From JANRKH01 sp033761815 (GTDB taxonomy: Bacteria > Pseudomonadota > Alphaproteobacteria > Rickettsiales > Rickettsiaceae), in the NCBI GenBank assembly GCA_033761815.1, contig JANRMF010000128.1, forward strand, positions 1-9,459: a stretch of 9,459 nucleotides of DNA. The letters are read 5' to 3'. Under the pieces are notes generated by a model. That model did not search any database, was not told the DNA's origin, and saw nothing but the letters and a program-made list of their open reading frames with translations. A program made the position numbers and the translations under genes. Of this stretch, positions 1 through 6,222 are shown one piece after another. Within the stretch, counting starts at the first letter, position 1, and each line of letters opens with the position of its first letter.

Positions 1-4
1 ATCC

Positions 5-148
5 TCACTTATAACTGGACAAATAATTCACACTACAAATACTTGATATAATCTCTGTAGTTAGATTGTTTATAAATTCGCATACTATGTCTTCAAGGTC
101 GCATAAAGTCTTGTAAATTTTATTCCTAATATAGTCTTTTAGGTTGGA
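5..148 (-). pseudogene. IS630-family transposase, C-terminal remnant
   Basis: An uninterrupted minus-strand frame of 47 codons ends in TGA at 5-7. It begins SNLKDYIRNKIYKT and runs through LEDIVCEFINNLT to IISSICSVNYLS. This resembles the end of IS630-type (DDE) transposases, where a W-x-x-LK segment is followed by a helical 'eeI..a...WN.lt.e.IkSIc' tail. The upstream frame hits a stop at 149-151, right where the 84-bp repeat begins (153), so the catalytic DDE part is absent. The identification comes from remembered family patterns and a short fragment. It is a dead remnant; no start codon or ribosome binding site remains. Confidence 0.55.
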
Positions 149-152
149 TTAG

Positions 153-236
153 ATACTAGGCGCGAGGAGCAAGGTCTACTAAATGCTAGGTTAGAGACGA
201 GCAACAACGTAGGATTATAACTATTGATTGGTATTA
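153..236 (+). repeat. 84-bp dispersed repeat, copy 1
   Basis: This 84-bp block matches 4749-4832 in inverted orientation with only 5 mismatches, at 175, 199, 220, 221 and 223 of this copy. It ends 4 bp before the stop codon of the mscS-like gene and starts 4 bp beyond the IS630 remnant. Read on the plus strand it is open from 143 as VGLDTRREEQ...ETSNNVGL and ends in TAA at 218-220. Two of the mismatches fall in silent third codon positions and the third swaps TAA for TAG. The complementary strand is open too (NPTLLLVSNLAFSRP). It could be a palindromic or REP-like genomic repeat, or the tail of a duplicated gene. Confidence 0.8.
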
Positions 237-240
237 ATCA

Positions 241-1236
241 TCAAAATACACTTGAGGAATTGTCGATAGTCATATTTTCAGCTTGGAAGTTTTGTGCAAG
301 TTTTAGGTTGATCTCTGATTTTATTTTCTCAATGTCTGTAGAGTCAGTAGTGTTACAGATAAAATGAATTTGATAAATATAATAGAAATCATCTATCCCT
401 TTTAAGTGAACAATAGGCTTTGAGATGGAGTTTAGGTGATTCATAGATTCGAATATTCTCTGTAACTTAGCTCTGATCTGTTCGGGGCTCATTTCAAACT
501 CATCCTCTTCGTGCAGAGATTTGCTTAGGCTTTTATAGGATTCCGCATATCTACCAAGGGCTTTACCTATTTTGCACATCTGGTTTTTGTAAAACTTAAC
601 TGTGACATAGCCTTTTACATTAGGGTCAATTAAGGACCAATTTACCAAATTTTGCTGCAATACCGTGCTATTTGGGATTAAAACATTAGTCATCATATCT
701 GTTTCGATTGTAATGCACCTAGCGCCAATAGTGATAACCTTTCCTGTGAGATTATCAATCTGAATGATATCACCTATTTTCACAGGCCTTTCTACCATAA
801 TAATTAAACTTGATATAAAATTATTAATTAGATTTTGAGCTCCAAGTCCAACACCAATTGCAAGAGCGCCTCCGACAAAAGCAAAAGTGCTTAGGGGTAT
901 ATTTGCTATTTGCAGAATCATTGTGGCAAAAATGATCAAGGCTAAATATGAGGCTATATTTTCTATTGCATTTGCAGCGTCCTTATCATCATGGAATTTA
1001 TGCAGCAGGAAGTCTCTAAATTTTTTCTTCAGCTTGTTTAAATACCAAAGGCCAATACAGCATACTAATGTCGCAACTGCAAGATTCCCGAAAGTAATAT
1101 TATTTTTTTCAATAGTGAGCAATTTGTGGTCCCATAAGCTATGCTTTACTTCTTTTGAAACGGAGAGTAGTTCCTGAGTGTTTAAGTGCGAGATGATGGT
1201 CTGCGCATCTCCACTTTTATTTGATACTTGTTGCAT
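241..1236 (-). CDS. MscS-family small-conductance mechanosensitive channel
   Basis: This 331-aa inner-membrane protein should open under membrane tension and release solutes on osmotic downshock. Hydrophobic segments lie at about residues 49-66, 94-111 and 115-147. The third carries the MscS pore-helix signature, a Gly/Ala-rich run at 121-134 (FVGGALAIGVGLGAQ), followed by NNFISSLIIMVERPVKIGD. The beta domain at about 150-200 contains the family motif GARCITIETD and ends in LIPNS (186-190). The soluble C-terminal part (about 200-331) is typical in size for the simple MscS group, and no extra N-terminal sensor domain is present. The start is the only ATG before the membrane segments. Its ribosome binding site is weak (AAAGAA). 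It is transcribed divergently from rpmH. The repeat copy 1 lies immediately after its stop. Confidence 0.93.
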   Translation of the reverse strand: MQQVSNKSGDAQTIISHLNTQELLSVSKEVKHSLWDHKLLTIEKNNITFGNLAVATLVCCIGLWYLNKLKKKFRDFLLHKFHDDKDAANAIENIASYLALIIFATMILQIANIPLSTFAFVGGALAIGVGLGAQNLINNFISSLIIMVERPVKIGDIIQIDNLTGKVITIGARCITIETDMMTNVLIPNSTVLQQNLVNWSLIDPNVKGYVTVKFYKNQMCKIGKALGRYAESYKSLSKSLHEEDEFEMSPEQIRAKLQRIFESMNHLNSISKPIVHLKGIDDFYYIYQIHFICNTTDSTDIEKIKSEINLKLAQNFQAENMTIDNSSSVF

Positions 1237-1290
1237 TTGTTCTTTAAAAAATTGATATTAGTAAGGGCTATTAGCCTGTTTGCTTTTGTC

Positions 1291-1319
1291 ATTATCCAGC
1301 TTATTAAATCACTAGTCAA
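1291..1319 (-). promoter_or_regulatory. Sigma70-type promoter for the mscS-like gene
   Basis: On the minus strand TTGACT (1314-1319) is followed after exactly 17 bp by GATAAT (1291-1296). Predicted transcription starts near 1284, leaving a leader of about 48 nt before the ATG at 1236. The -35 box lies 6 bp from the -35 box of the rpmH promoter on the other strand. Confidence 0.65.
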
Positions 1320-1325
1320 TAATTC

Positions 1326-1354
1326 TTGACTTTTTTATAAACAGAATATATTAT
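1326..1354 (+). promoter_or_regulatory. Sigma70-type promoter for rpmH-rnpA-rlpA
   Basis: TTGACT (1326-1331), a 17-bp spacer, then TATTAT (1349-1354). The predicted start near 1361 gives a leader of about 30 nt before rpmH. This is a close match to consensus in the expected place for a ribosomal protein operon. Confidence 0.75.
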
Positions 1355-1390
1355 CCTCCGAATATTAAATTATTTATAATGGAAAGTCTT

Positions 1391-1525
1391 ATGAAAAGAA
1401 CATACCAACCAAGTAAGTTAGTCCGTAAGCGTCGTCACGGATTTAGAGCGCGTATGCAAACACCTGGTGGTCGCCTTGTGATCAGCAGAAGAAGAGCAAT
1501 TGGACGCAAGCGCTTAACAGCTTAG
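1391..1525 (+). CDS. rpmH: 50S ribosomal protein L34
   Basis: This 44-aa, strongly basic protein begins MKRTYQPSKLVRKRRHGF and ends RRAIGRKRLTA, which is the full-length L34 pattern and length. L34 is a structural protein of the large ribosomal subunit. An in-frame ATG exists 12 nt upstream (1379), but the 1391 start matches the conserved MKRTYQPS N-terminus and has GGAAAG (1381-1386) at a short distance. It is the first gene of an operon with rnpA, 21 nt downstream, the near-universal bacterial pairing. The stop is TAG, so TAG is a normal stop in this genome. Confidence 0.98.
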   Translation: MKRTYQPSKLVRKRRHGFRARMQTPGGRLVISRRRAIGRKRLTA

Positions 1526-1546
1526 ATTATCAGAAGTTAGCTCATT

Positions 1547-1933
1547 TTGAATAAAATTCAGCTTCTCTCTCTCAAAAACCAAAAAGCGTTTGATTTAGCT
1601 GCAAAGACAGCAATTAAATATTCATGCGTTTTTTTTACTGTCCTTCTGAGCAATATTCATACTGATCCAGAAAATTTGTCGACAAAAAACCTAAAGCCAG
1701 GTAGGCTCCCTGTGTTTTACGGATTTAAAATATCAAAGAAAATTGGCAAATCCCACGAGAGAAATCTAATCAAGCGAAGGCTAAAAAATATATATTTAAA
1801 ATTTTTTCAAAACTCATATCACAAAGTTTCGATTATGTTTATACCCAAAAGGGTGTTCAAGGATCTTAGCTTTGTAAAGATTGAAGAAGAGATGATTAAA
1901 GCAATTAATTGGTGCATCAGGAGGTCTAGATGA
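1547..1933 (+). CDS. rnpA: Ribonuclease P protein component
   Basis: This 128-aa basic protein is the protein subunit of RNase P, which binds the catalytic RNA and helps process the 5' ends of tRNA precursors. The diagnostic segment is GFKISKKIGKSHERN followed by LIKRRLK (about residues 59-80), matching the conserved K-x-G-x-x-x-x-RN-x-x-KR-x-x-R 'RNR' motif. The start is TTG at 1547; this places the leading LLSLKNQKAFD in the usual N-terminal position (family 'LKk..dF'). Length is slightly above the usual 110-125 aa. The end overlaps the rlpA start by 4 nt (ATGA). It follows rpmH as expected, but the usual next genes, yidD and yidC, are not here. Confidence 0.93.
   Translation: MNKIQLLSLKNQKAFDLAAKTAIKYSCVFFTVLLSNIHTDPENLSTKNLKPGRLPVFYGFKISKKIGKSHERNLIKRRLKNIYLKFFQNSYHKVSIMFIPKRVFKDLSFVKIEEEMIKAINWCIRRSR
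1919..1925 (+). promoter_or_regulatory. Strong Shine-Dalgarno for rlpA inside rnpA
   Basis: AGGAGGT lies within the last codons of rnpA, 4 nt before the rlpA ATG at 1930. The perfect anti-16S match and the ATGA overlap fix the rlpA start and suggest coupled translation. Confidence 0.8.
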
Positions 1934-2577
1934 AACAATATTCAAACATAGTTTTTACAACATTATTATTAGGATTATCAACTTCGTTAGCATCTTGTCA
2001 TGTTCAAAAAGACAAGCTATATAAGACGCTATCGCAAGGCGAGGCAAAAATTGAGGAATATCCAGGTCATTACAAAGACTCCACAAAAAAGGCAAAAAAT
2101 ACTAAAAAAACTGACAATGTAAACCCTGAGATTGGGATCGCATCTTGGTACGGTGTAAAACATCAAAACAAAAAAGCAAAATCCCTGCATGGAAAAAAGA
2201 CAGCAAACGGAGATATGTTTAATACAGATGCTCTAACTGCAGCTCACAAGACATTACCTATACCATCTATCGCTAAAATCACAAATCTTTCTAACAACAA
2301 ATCTGTAATAGTTATGATAAATGACAGAGGGCCTTATGCAAAGGGAAGGATAGTAGATGTGAGCTCTAAGGTTGCTGCTCATCTAGATTTTAAGAATAAG
2401 GGAACGGCAAAAGTTAAGCTCGAGCCGCTTGCTAAAGAGACATTAGCATTGCTTGATAAGCTATCGCTCGAATCTAAGCACGGGAGCAAACCGCATGGTA
2501 AAATCAAGGAGCCAAAATGCACGATAAATTGCTTTGTAAAGCTTCTGAATCTCAAAAACGGACATAATATAAATTAA
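1930..2577 (+). CDS. rlpA: RlpA-like septal lytic transglycosylase lipoprotein
   Basis: This 215-aa lipoprotein has a hydrophobic signal peptide and a lipobox LASC with Cys at residue 23. A Lys-rich linker follows to about residue 66, then a double-psi beta-barrel domain (about 68-166). That domain carries GIASWYG, TANGDMFN, TAAHKTLPIPS, ITNLSNNKSVIV, NDRGPYAKGRIVDVS, the RlpA signature set. In Pseudomonas RlpA cleaves naked septal glycan strands, and an acidic pair is needed. Here the Asp of NDRGP (132) is present, while the usual Glu of 'GE' appears to be Asp (95). The C-terminal SPOR domain that targets many RlpA proteins to septal glycan is absent; instead there is a short basic tail with two cysteines. 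Translation is probably coupled to rnpA. Confidence 0.9.
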   Translation: MKQYSNIVFTTLLLGLSTSLASCHVQKDKLYKTLSQGEAKIEEYPGHYKDSTKKAKNTKKTDNVNPEIGIASWYGVKHQNKKAKSLHGKKTANGDMFNTDALTAAHKTLPIPSIAKITNLSNNKSVIVMINDRGPYAKGRIVDVSSKVAAHLDFKNKGTAKVKLEPLAKETLALLDKLSLESKHGSKPHGKIKEPKCTINCFVKLLNLKNGHNIN

Positions 2578-2606
2578 TAACCCCTCTGGGACACCTTGGA
2601 TATATA

Positions 2607-4016
2607 TCAAAAATGAGAGCCAGCACATTCGAGAGCTTTGTGTACAAGTCCTGTTATTTTGTTTGAGAATAAATGATCTCCGTCATAATATAATCCATCA
2701 TCGTTTGAAGTCATATCTGTTGCATTTGCAAAAAGCCTATTGCTAGTTAAATCAAGATGCGATATTTCGCAATCTTTTGCGGCATGATCGCTCAAATGAT
2801 CATCGTAATATTTTGCAAGCTCTTCTAATTCAGAAAGATCTACGCCTTCAAATTCACCACTCTTCTTAAAAAAGTCTAACTCTTCGCTTTGAGAGCAAAA
2901 ATCTGCGACCAAATCAAATTCATCAATTGATGACATAAATTTTGTCAAATCTCGTAAGTTGTCTGCATCTAAAGCTAGATCTTCATCCTCAGCATCTATC
3001 ACGGCCTCATGGCGGGCAAAATTATTGAATATATTTCTCAAATCTTCTGCGTAAGTTGATATGAGATAGTTCTTGATAGCCTGAGTAATGAACCAAAAAT
3101 CCTTATCTTTAGAAAAGGGGAGTAATTTTTCGAATATGCTTGCGCATAAATCAATTTGGTCAAATCCATGGTCTTTAGGTAGCATTTTATCCAGTCCTTC
3201 TTGAATAAAATATGGAGATAGGGGTTTATCGATCGCTCGTTTGATACTCAAAACATCCTCATCATCACTGCGATATTTTTTTATAATCGCACAGATAATG
3301 TCAGAGCGCTCTTTAAATTCTTTTGCATCCAGTAATAAGCAAGATTGCGAAAGTATAGTGTTCCTTAGGCTATTCGAGAGAAGGTCTTCATTTTTTGCAA
3401 ATTTTACATGAATTTTGGACCTGATTAAGTAATATGATTCGTTAACCAAGGTGTAATTATATATACTCGTATCCAGCGTGTTAAAATTAAACTGAATCGC
3501 TTCGGACTCTGGGTATAATTCCTTTGCCCTTGCAAAATAGGGGAGTGCGCTGCGCCTATTGTGCCCCTCAAGCGCGATAGCAACGCCAAGGTTATTATTT
3601 ATCTCCGTAGAGTTTGGATTTAGTTTATACCCATCTTCTAGAACTGACCTTGCCAATGAAAATTCTTCTAATTTTGTAAGCACCACTCCAAGATTATTCA
3701 TTATCTGAGAAGATCCCGGGTTGTAATTTGCTGCATTTTCAAATAAAATCATGGAATCATAAAATTTCTTATTCTCGTATAATTCATTTGCTTTGCATGC
3801 ATATATCTCAGAGAGAATCCTCTTTATTTGGCTGCTTTCGGATTTTTCAAGCGAGATCTGCTGGGCATTATTTTGAAAATTTGTTGCCTCGGAATACAAA
3901 ACCTTATTATCTGAAGCATGAGGTATACAGCTTACATGTTTCATCAAGGATTGACTGCGGTGCAAGCATGAGAGCGTTAGAATAAATGATTGCGTAAATC
4001 TTCCCGTTAAATTCAT
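2607..4016 (-). CDS. TPR-repeat protein of unknown function
   Basis: I do not recognise this 469-aa protein as a named family. Three consecutive tetratricopeptide repeats are visible at about residues 70-102, 104-136 and 138-171, with typical A-x-x-L-Y / NNLG / A-L-P-Y-F-x-x-A-x-x-L-x-P positions. TPRs bind other proteins. The N-terminus has a short hydrophobic stretch (FILTLSCL, 11-18) but no proper lipobox or cleavage site, so export is uncertain. The rest (about 180-469) lacks a known motif and has strongly acidic clusters, for example DAEDEDLALDAD at about 340-355 and FEGVDLSELEEL further on. It is convergent with rlpA (29 nt between stops) and single-gene. A candidate promoter lies at 4136-4164. 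A secreted or host-interacting role is possible in a symbiont, but nothing here shows it. Confidence 0.8.
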   Translation of the reverse strand: MNLTGRFTQSFILTLSCLHRSQSLMKHVSCIPHASDNKVLYSEATNFQNNAQQISLEKSESSQIKRILSEIYACKANELYENKKFYDSMILFENAANYNPGSSQIMNNLGVVLTKLEEFSLARSVLEDGYKLNPNSTEINNNLGVAIALEGHNRRSALPYFARAKELYPESEAIQFNFNTLDTSIYNYTLVNESYYLIRSKIHVKFAKNEDLLSNSLRNTILSQSCLLLDAKEFKERSDIICAIIKKYRSDDEDVLSIKRAIDKPLSPYFIQEGLDKMLPKDHGFDQIDLCASIFEKLLPFSKDKDFWFITQAIKNYLISTYAEDLRNIFNNFARHEAVIDAEDEDLALDADNLRDLTKFMSSIDEFDLVADFCSQSEELDFFKKSGEFEGVDLSELEELAKYYDDHLSDHAAKDCEISHLDLTSNRLFANATDMTSNDDGLYYDGDHLFSNKITGLVHKALECAGSHF

Positions 4017-4033
4017 AGATATCTCTAATTTAG

Positions 4034-4039
4034 ATTATA
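4034..4039 (-). promoter_or_regulatory. Perfect TATAAT just upstream of the TPR gene
   Basis: On the minus strand TATAAT (4034-4039) lies 17 nt before the ATG. I found no good -35 box 17 bp upstream of it, so this is either a weak proximal promoter with a very short leader or chance in AT-rich DNA. Confidence 0.3.
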
Positions 4040-4135
4040 TGAAACAGGATCCTTGACCCACCAGCTAAGGCAGAATTTTTTTTAAGATACTAACTTCTTT
4101 GCCTACTGTGATTAAAGATCCAGATATTCACCACT

Positions 4136-4164
4136 AATATCTTTACTTTTGAGTTCTGAGTCAA
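4136..4164 (-). promoter_or_regulatory. Candidate promoter for the TPR gene
   Basis: On the minus strand TTGACT (4159-4164), a 17-bp spacer, and GATATT (4136-4141). The -35 is good and the -10 is only 4 of 6. It would give a leader of roughly 110 nt for the TPR gene. Confidence 0.4.
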
Positions 4165-4295
4165 GTTCTCATAATTGATATATGAATATATGAGTTAACG
4201 CCAGGAGATATAGACGCCTCTTGGCTTCTAAAGAGCTAGTGCGCATGGTATTCGGCCAATAGACCGCTCAGAATATATTCTTTATAAGCGTTTTA

Positions 4296-4739
4296 TTATT
4301 CGCCCCTTGGGTAATAATTATGGCCCAAGAACTCAATATCATCACTATCATCATCGGGAAACCCAAGATCTTCTGATATATCGTCGCTTTCGGCTCCGGA
4401 ATCCAGGTAGTTATTATTTGCACCAACAATTTGGATTGGCGCAACAAGAGGGGCTATCTCTGGCATTTCGTGTCTCTCATTTTCAAGTGCTGATCTTATG
4501 AAAGTAGACATTTCAATAAGTCGAGATATTACACCAATTCGGTCATGAATTAGATTGGTTTGGTGAGATTCTATTGAGTTACCCTACAAATCGAGAGTGA
4601 CTAGTGTGATATTCTCGCTCAGGCCTTCTGAAAGAGATGACCCACCTTCGTCTCCAATTCCGTTGTGAGCTAAGTAAGGTTCGGTTAAAGCTCTATTTTC
4701 CCTTAACGCCTCAGCAAAAGATATATTAGTAACATTTCG
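4296..4739 (-). pseudogene. Leucine-rich-repeat protein, C-terminal remnant with in-frame stop
   Basis: On the minus strand one frame reads RNVTNISFAEALRENRALTE, then YLAHNGIGDEGGSSLSEGL, then SENITLVTLDL, then TAG (4584-4586), then GNSIESHQ and on to the end. The pattern 'aLreN.aLTe..L..NgIGDEG...LsegL.eN.tLvtLdL.gNsI' is the ribonuclease-inhibitor type LRR, and the TAG sits precisely between LDL and GNSI, where one residue is expected. The downstream part reopens at ATG 4511 as a 71-aa frame ending in an acidic tail (DDISEDLGFPDDDSDDIEF). That piece lacks a clear ribosome binding site and is best read as the tail of the same gene. The 5' part is lost at the 84-bp repeat (4749-4832). Proteins of this repeat type are often host-interaction factors in intracellular bacteria. 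Confidence 0.65.
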
Positions 4740-4748
4740 ATGAATATC

Positions 4749-4832
4749 TAATACCAATCAACATCTATAATCCTACGTTGTTGCTTGTCTCTAACCTAGC
4801 ATTTAGTAGGCCTTGCTCCTCGCGCCTAGTAT
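4749..4832 (-). repeat. 84-bp dispersed repeat, copy 2 (inverted)
   Basis: This is 79/84 identical to 153-236 in inverted orientation. On the minus strand it begins with ATACTAGG and ends with GATTGGTATTA. It separates a putative gene start at 4888 from the LRR remnant on the same strand. Within it, CCTAC and GTAGG can pair over about 30 nt, so it may fold weakly. Both strands are free of stops over most of its length. Confidence 0.8.
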
Positions 4833-4888
4833 TATTATAACTGGTGATTAGTTCTCTAATTGCGTTCTTGTCAATAAGAATTTTTCAT
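4765..4888 (-). pseudogene. Small broken ORF with perfect SD, running through repeat copy 2
   Basis: On the minus strand a textbook AAGGAG is followed by TTTGT and ATG (4886-4888). The ATG frame stops after five codons. One extra A in the A5 run just after the ATG seems responsible: the neighbouring frame, open from 4884 to the TAG at 4765-4767, reads KILIDKNAIRELITSYNN, then the repeat-encoded TRREEQGLLNARLETSNNVGL. With four A's the gene would start MKILIDKN and code for about 40 residues. It may be a decayed small gene, or the start of the downstream LRR gene into which the repeat fell. I do not recognise the protein. Confidence 0.4.
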
Positions 4889-5200
4889 ACAAACTCCTTA
4901 TTTTCATTTTTTGCTTTTTTTACACCTACTTACATTTTGTGCGATCTTTTCCATGGTTCTCTCCGAGGTCTATTATGACAGAGTTTGTAAACTTTATATT
5001 TGTTATGCCTCAATATACTGATTAGGTGGAAGTGACGGCGACATGTATTATACGAGGTCCATGCCTCAACCAATCCTCTCGCTTATCTCTTCCATCGGAT
5101 TCACATTCAGTGCAAATATACATATCCTATAGCAAAATATGTTCTTTTTTTATTTGTTAAACGACGTTGCTATTAATTCTTTGTTTTATTTTTATTTCAT
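4833..5200. other. Gene-poor flank downstream of the IS110 transposase
   Basis: Apart from the small broken frame at 4765-4888 this stretch shows no convincing gene. It contains a duplicated motif pair (CGAGGTC at 4964-4970 and 5053-5059; ATGCCTCAA at 5005-5013 and 5061-5069), an AGTTT/AAACT inverted repeat around 4982-4993, and TTGTTAAA/TTTAACAA arms at 5154-5161 and 5200-5207. In the IS1111 branch of IS110 elements the guide ('bridge') RNA is encoded downstream of the transposase, so this is where one, or its remnant, would be expected. That role is inferred only. Confidence 0.35.
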
Positions 5201-6220
5201 TTAACAACAAAATTCTGTTCTGTTTATAAGCATTCTATGCATCACAAACGCAAGCTTTCTTGCTACTGCTACTATTGCTTTCTTGTTACCCTTCTTTCTC
5301 ATAATCTTCATCCCACACCTTTTGATCTTATTCTTCTTGCTTACAATAAGTAAAGATTGGGCTGCTTCATACAACAATGTTCTAACCTGCTTTGGACCCA
5401 TCTTTGAGATTCCGCCCTGTCTATTTATCTCGCCTGATGCATATTGCCTTGGTGTTGGTCCCATATAAGCCCCCACGGTATCCGAGTCTTCAAATCTCTT
5501 TGGATCATCTAATCCCGATTTATATGTAATTGCCGTTATTACGCCAACTCCTGGTATTGTCATCAGTAGTTTACAATCCTCATCATTTTTGCAGTATTCT
5601 GATATAATATTATCTAAATCGTCTATTGATCGTTGTACTGATTCTAAACTAGGAAGGGTGGATTCTATAGCTTTGACGTTTATACTATTTAAAACAGATA
5701 TAGCCTCTCTAACCTGCGCAACAAATTTTGGAGTTTTAGCTGGTATCTTGAGTCCGTATATCTTAAGAAGTCCACGAACTGTGCCCATGATTTGCTGCTT
5801 TGATGCCATCAACTGATTTCTTGCGCCTAAAAGCACCTTTAACTCACATGAGTTATCTGATTTAACATGAACCTCTTTATATAAATTCGCTCTCATCATT
5901 TGAGCTATACCGAAAGCATCATTCTTATCATTCATGTTAATACGTGCAGATAATGCTTTTGCCAAAGGTCAAAGCATCAACACAAATAACAGGGAGTTCG
6001 ATACTTACTAAGTCTTTACATAAAGAAATAGAAAATTGACCACTCTCTATACCTATTTCTATACCTATTTTTTATATTCAAAATTTGTATTTTGAAGGCA
6101 CTGCGAAATCGCGTCAGCGCTAGTTGGAACTACTTGCTCTTTCACTATCTCACCATCTTGATTTATAATAGTGATAAAAGTTTCTTTTAATGACACATCA
6201 AGTCCGCTATGATATTCCAT
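5201..6220 (-). pseudogene. IS110-family transposase, broken by two compensating frameshifts
   Basis: The minus-strand gene starts at ATG 6218-6220 (MEYHSGLDVSLKETF), with AGGAG 8 nt upstream, and stops at 5201, equal to about 339 codons. IS110 recombinases have a RuvC-like DEDD domain and a C-terminal domain with a catalytic Ser. Visible here: Asp of GLDVS (residue 8), Glu of GIESGQ, the Asp pair of MNDKNDA, then IPGVGVITA, VGAYMGPTPRQYASGE and GGISKMG of the C-terminal domain. The style (PRQ..SGE..R.GGISK.G) is closer to the IS1111 branch. The frame breaks at an A6 run (6068-6073), where one A is missing, and returns near 5964-5966 with one extra T. A 12-bp tandem duplication (6047-6070) repeats IGIE in between. 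The intact 254-aa piece from TTG 5965 lacks the first catalytic residues. Most likely inactive. Confidence 0.85.
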
Positions 6221-6222
6221 AA

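Noticed and set aside
2578..2606. A bidirectional terminator between rlpA and the TPR gene
   Set aside because: The 29-bp gap holds no stable hairpin and no T-tract in either direction.
4190..4295. A tRNA-like or coding stretch between the TPR gene and the LRR remnant (TTGGC/GCCAA arms)
   Set aside because: There is no T-loop motif or acceptor pairing, and all frames are interrupted; I see nothing supportable there.
5022..5123. A 33-codon minus-strand frame beginning MYICTECESDG, with a CxxC pair suggestive of a zinc ribbon
   Set aside because: It is too short, has one CxxC only, lacks a ribosome binding site, and overlaps the duplicated motif pair that is better read as non-coding.
5283..5816. 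Plus-strand open frames across the transposase region
   Set aside because: They lie antisense to a recognisable IS110 protein and show no family features.
6065..6073. Programmed frameshift at the A6 run of the transposase
   Set aside because: IS110 elements are not known for it, the base before the run does not allow a clean tandem slip, and a second opposite shift would still be needed.
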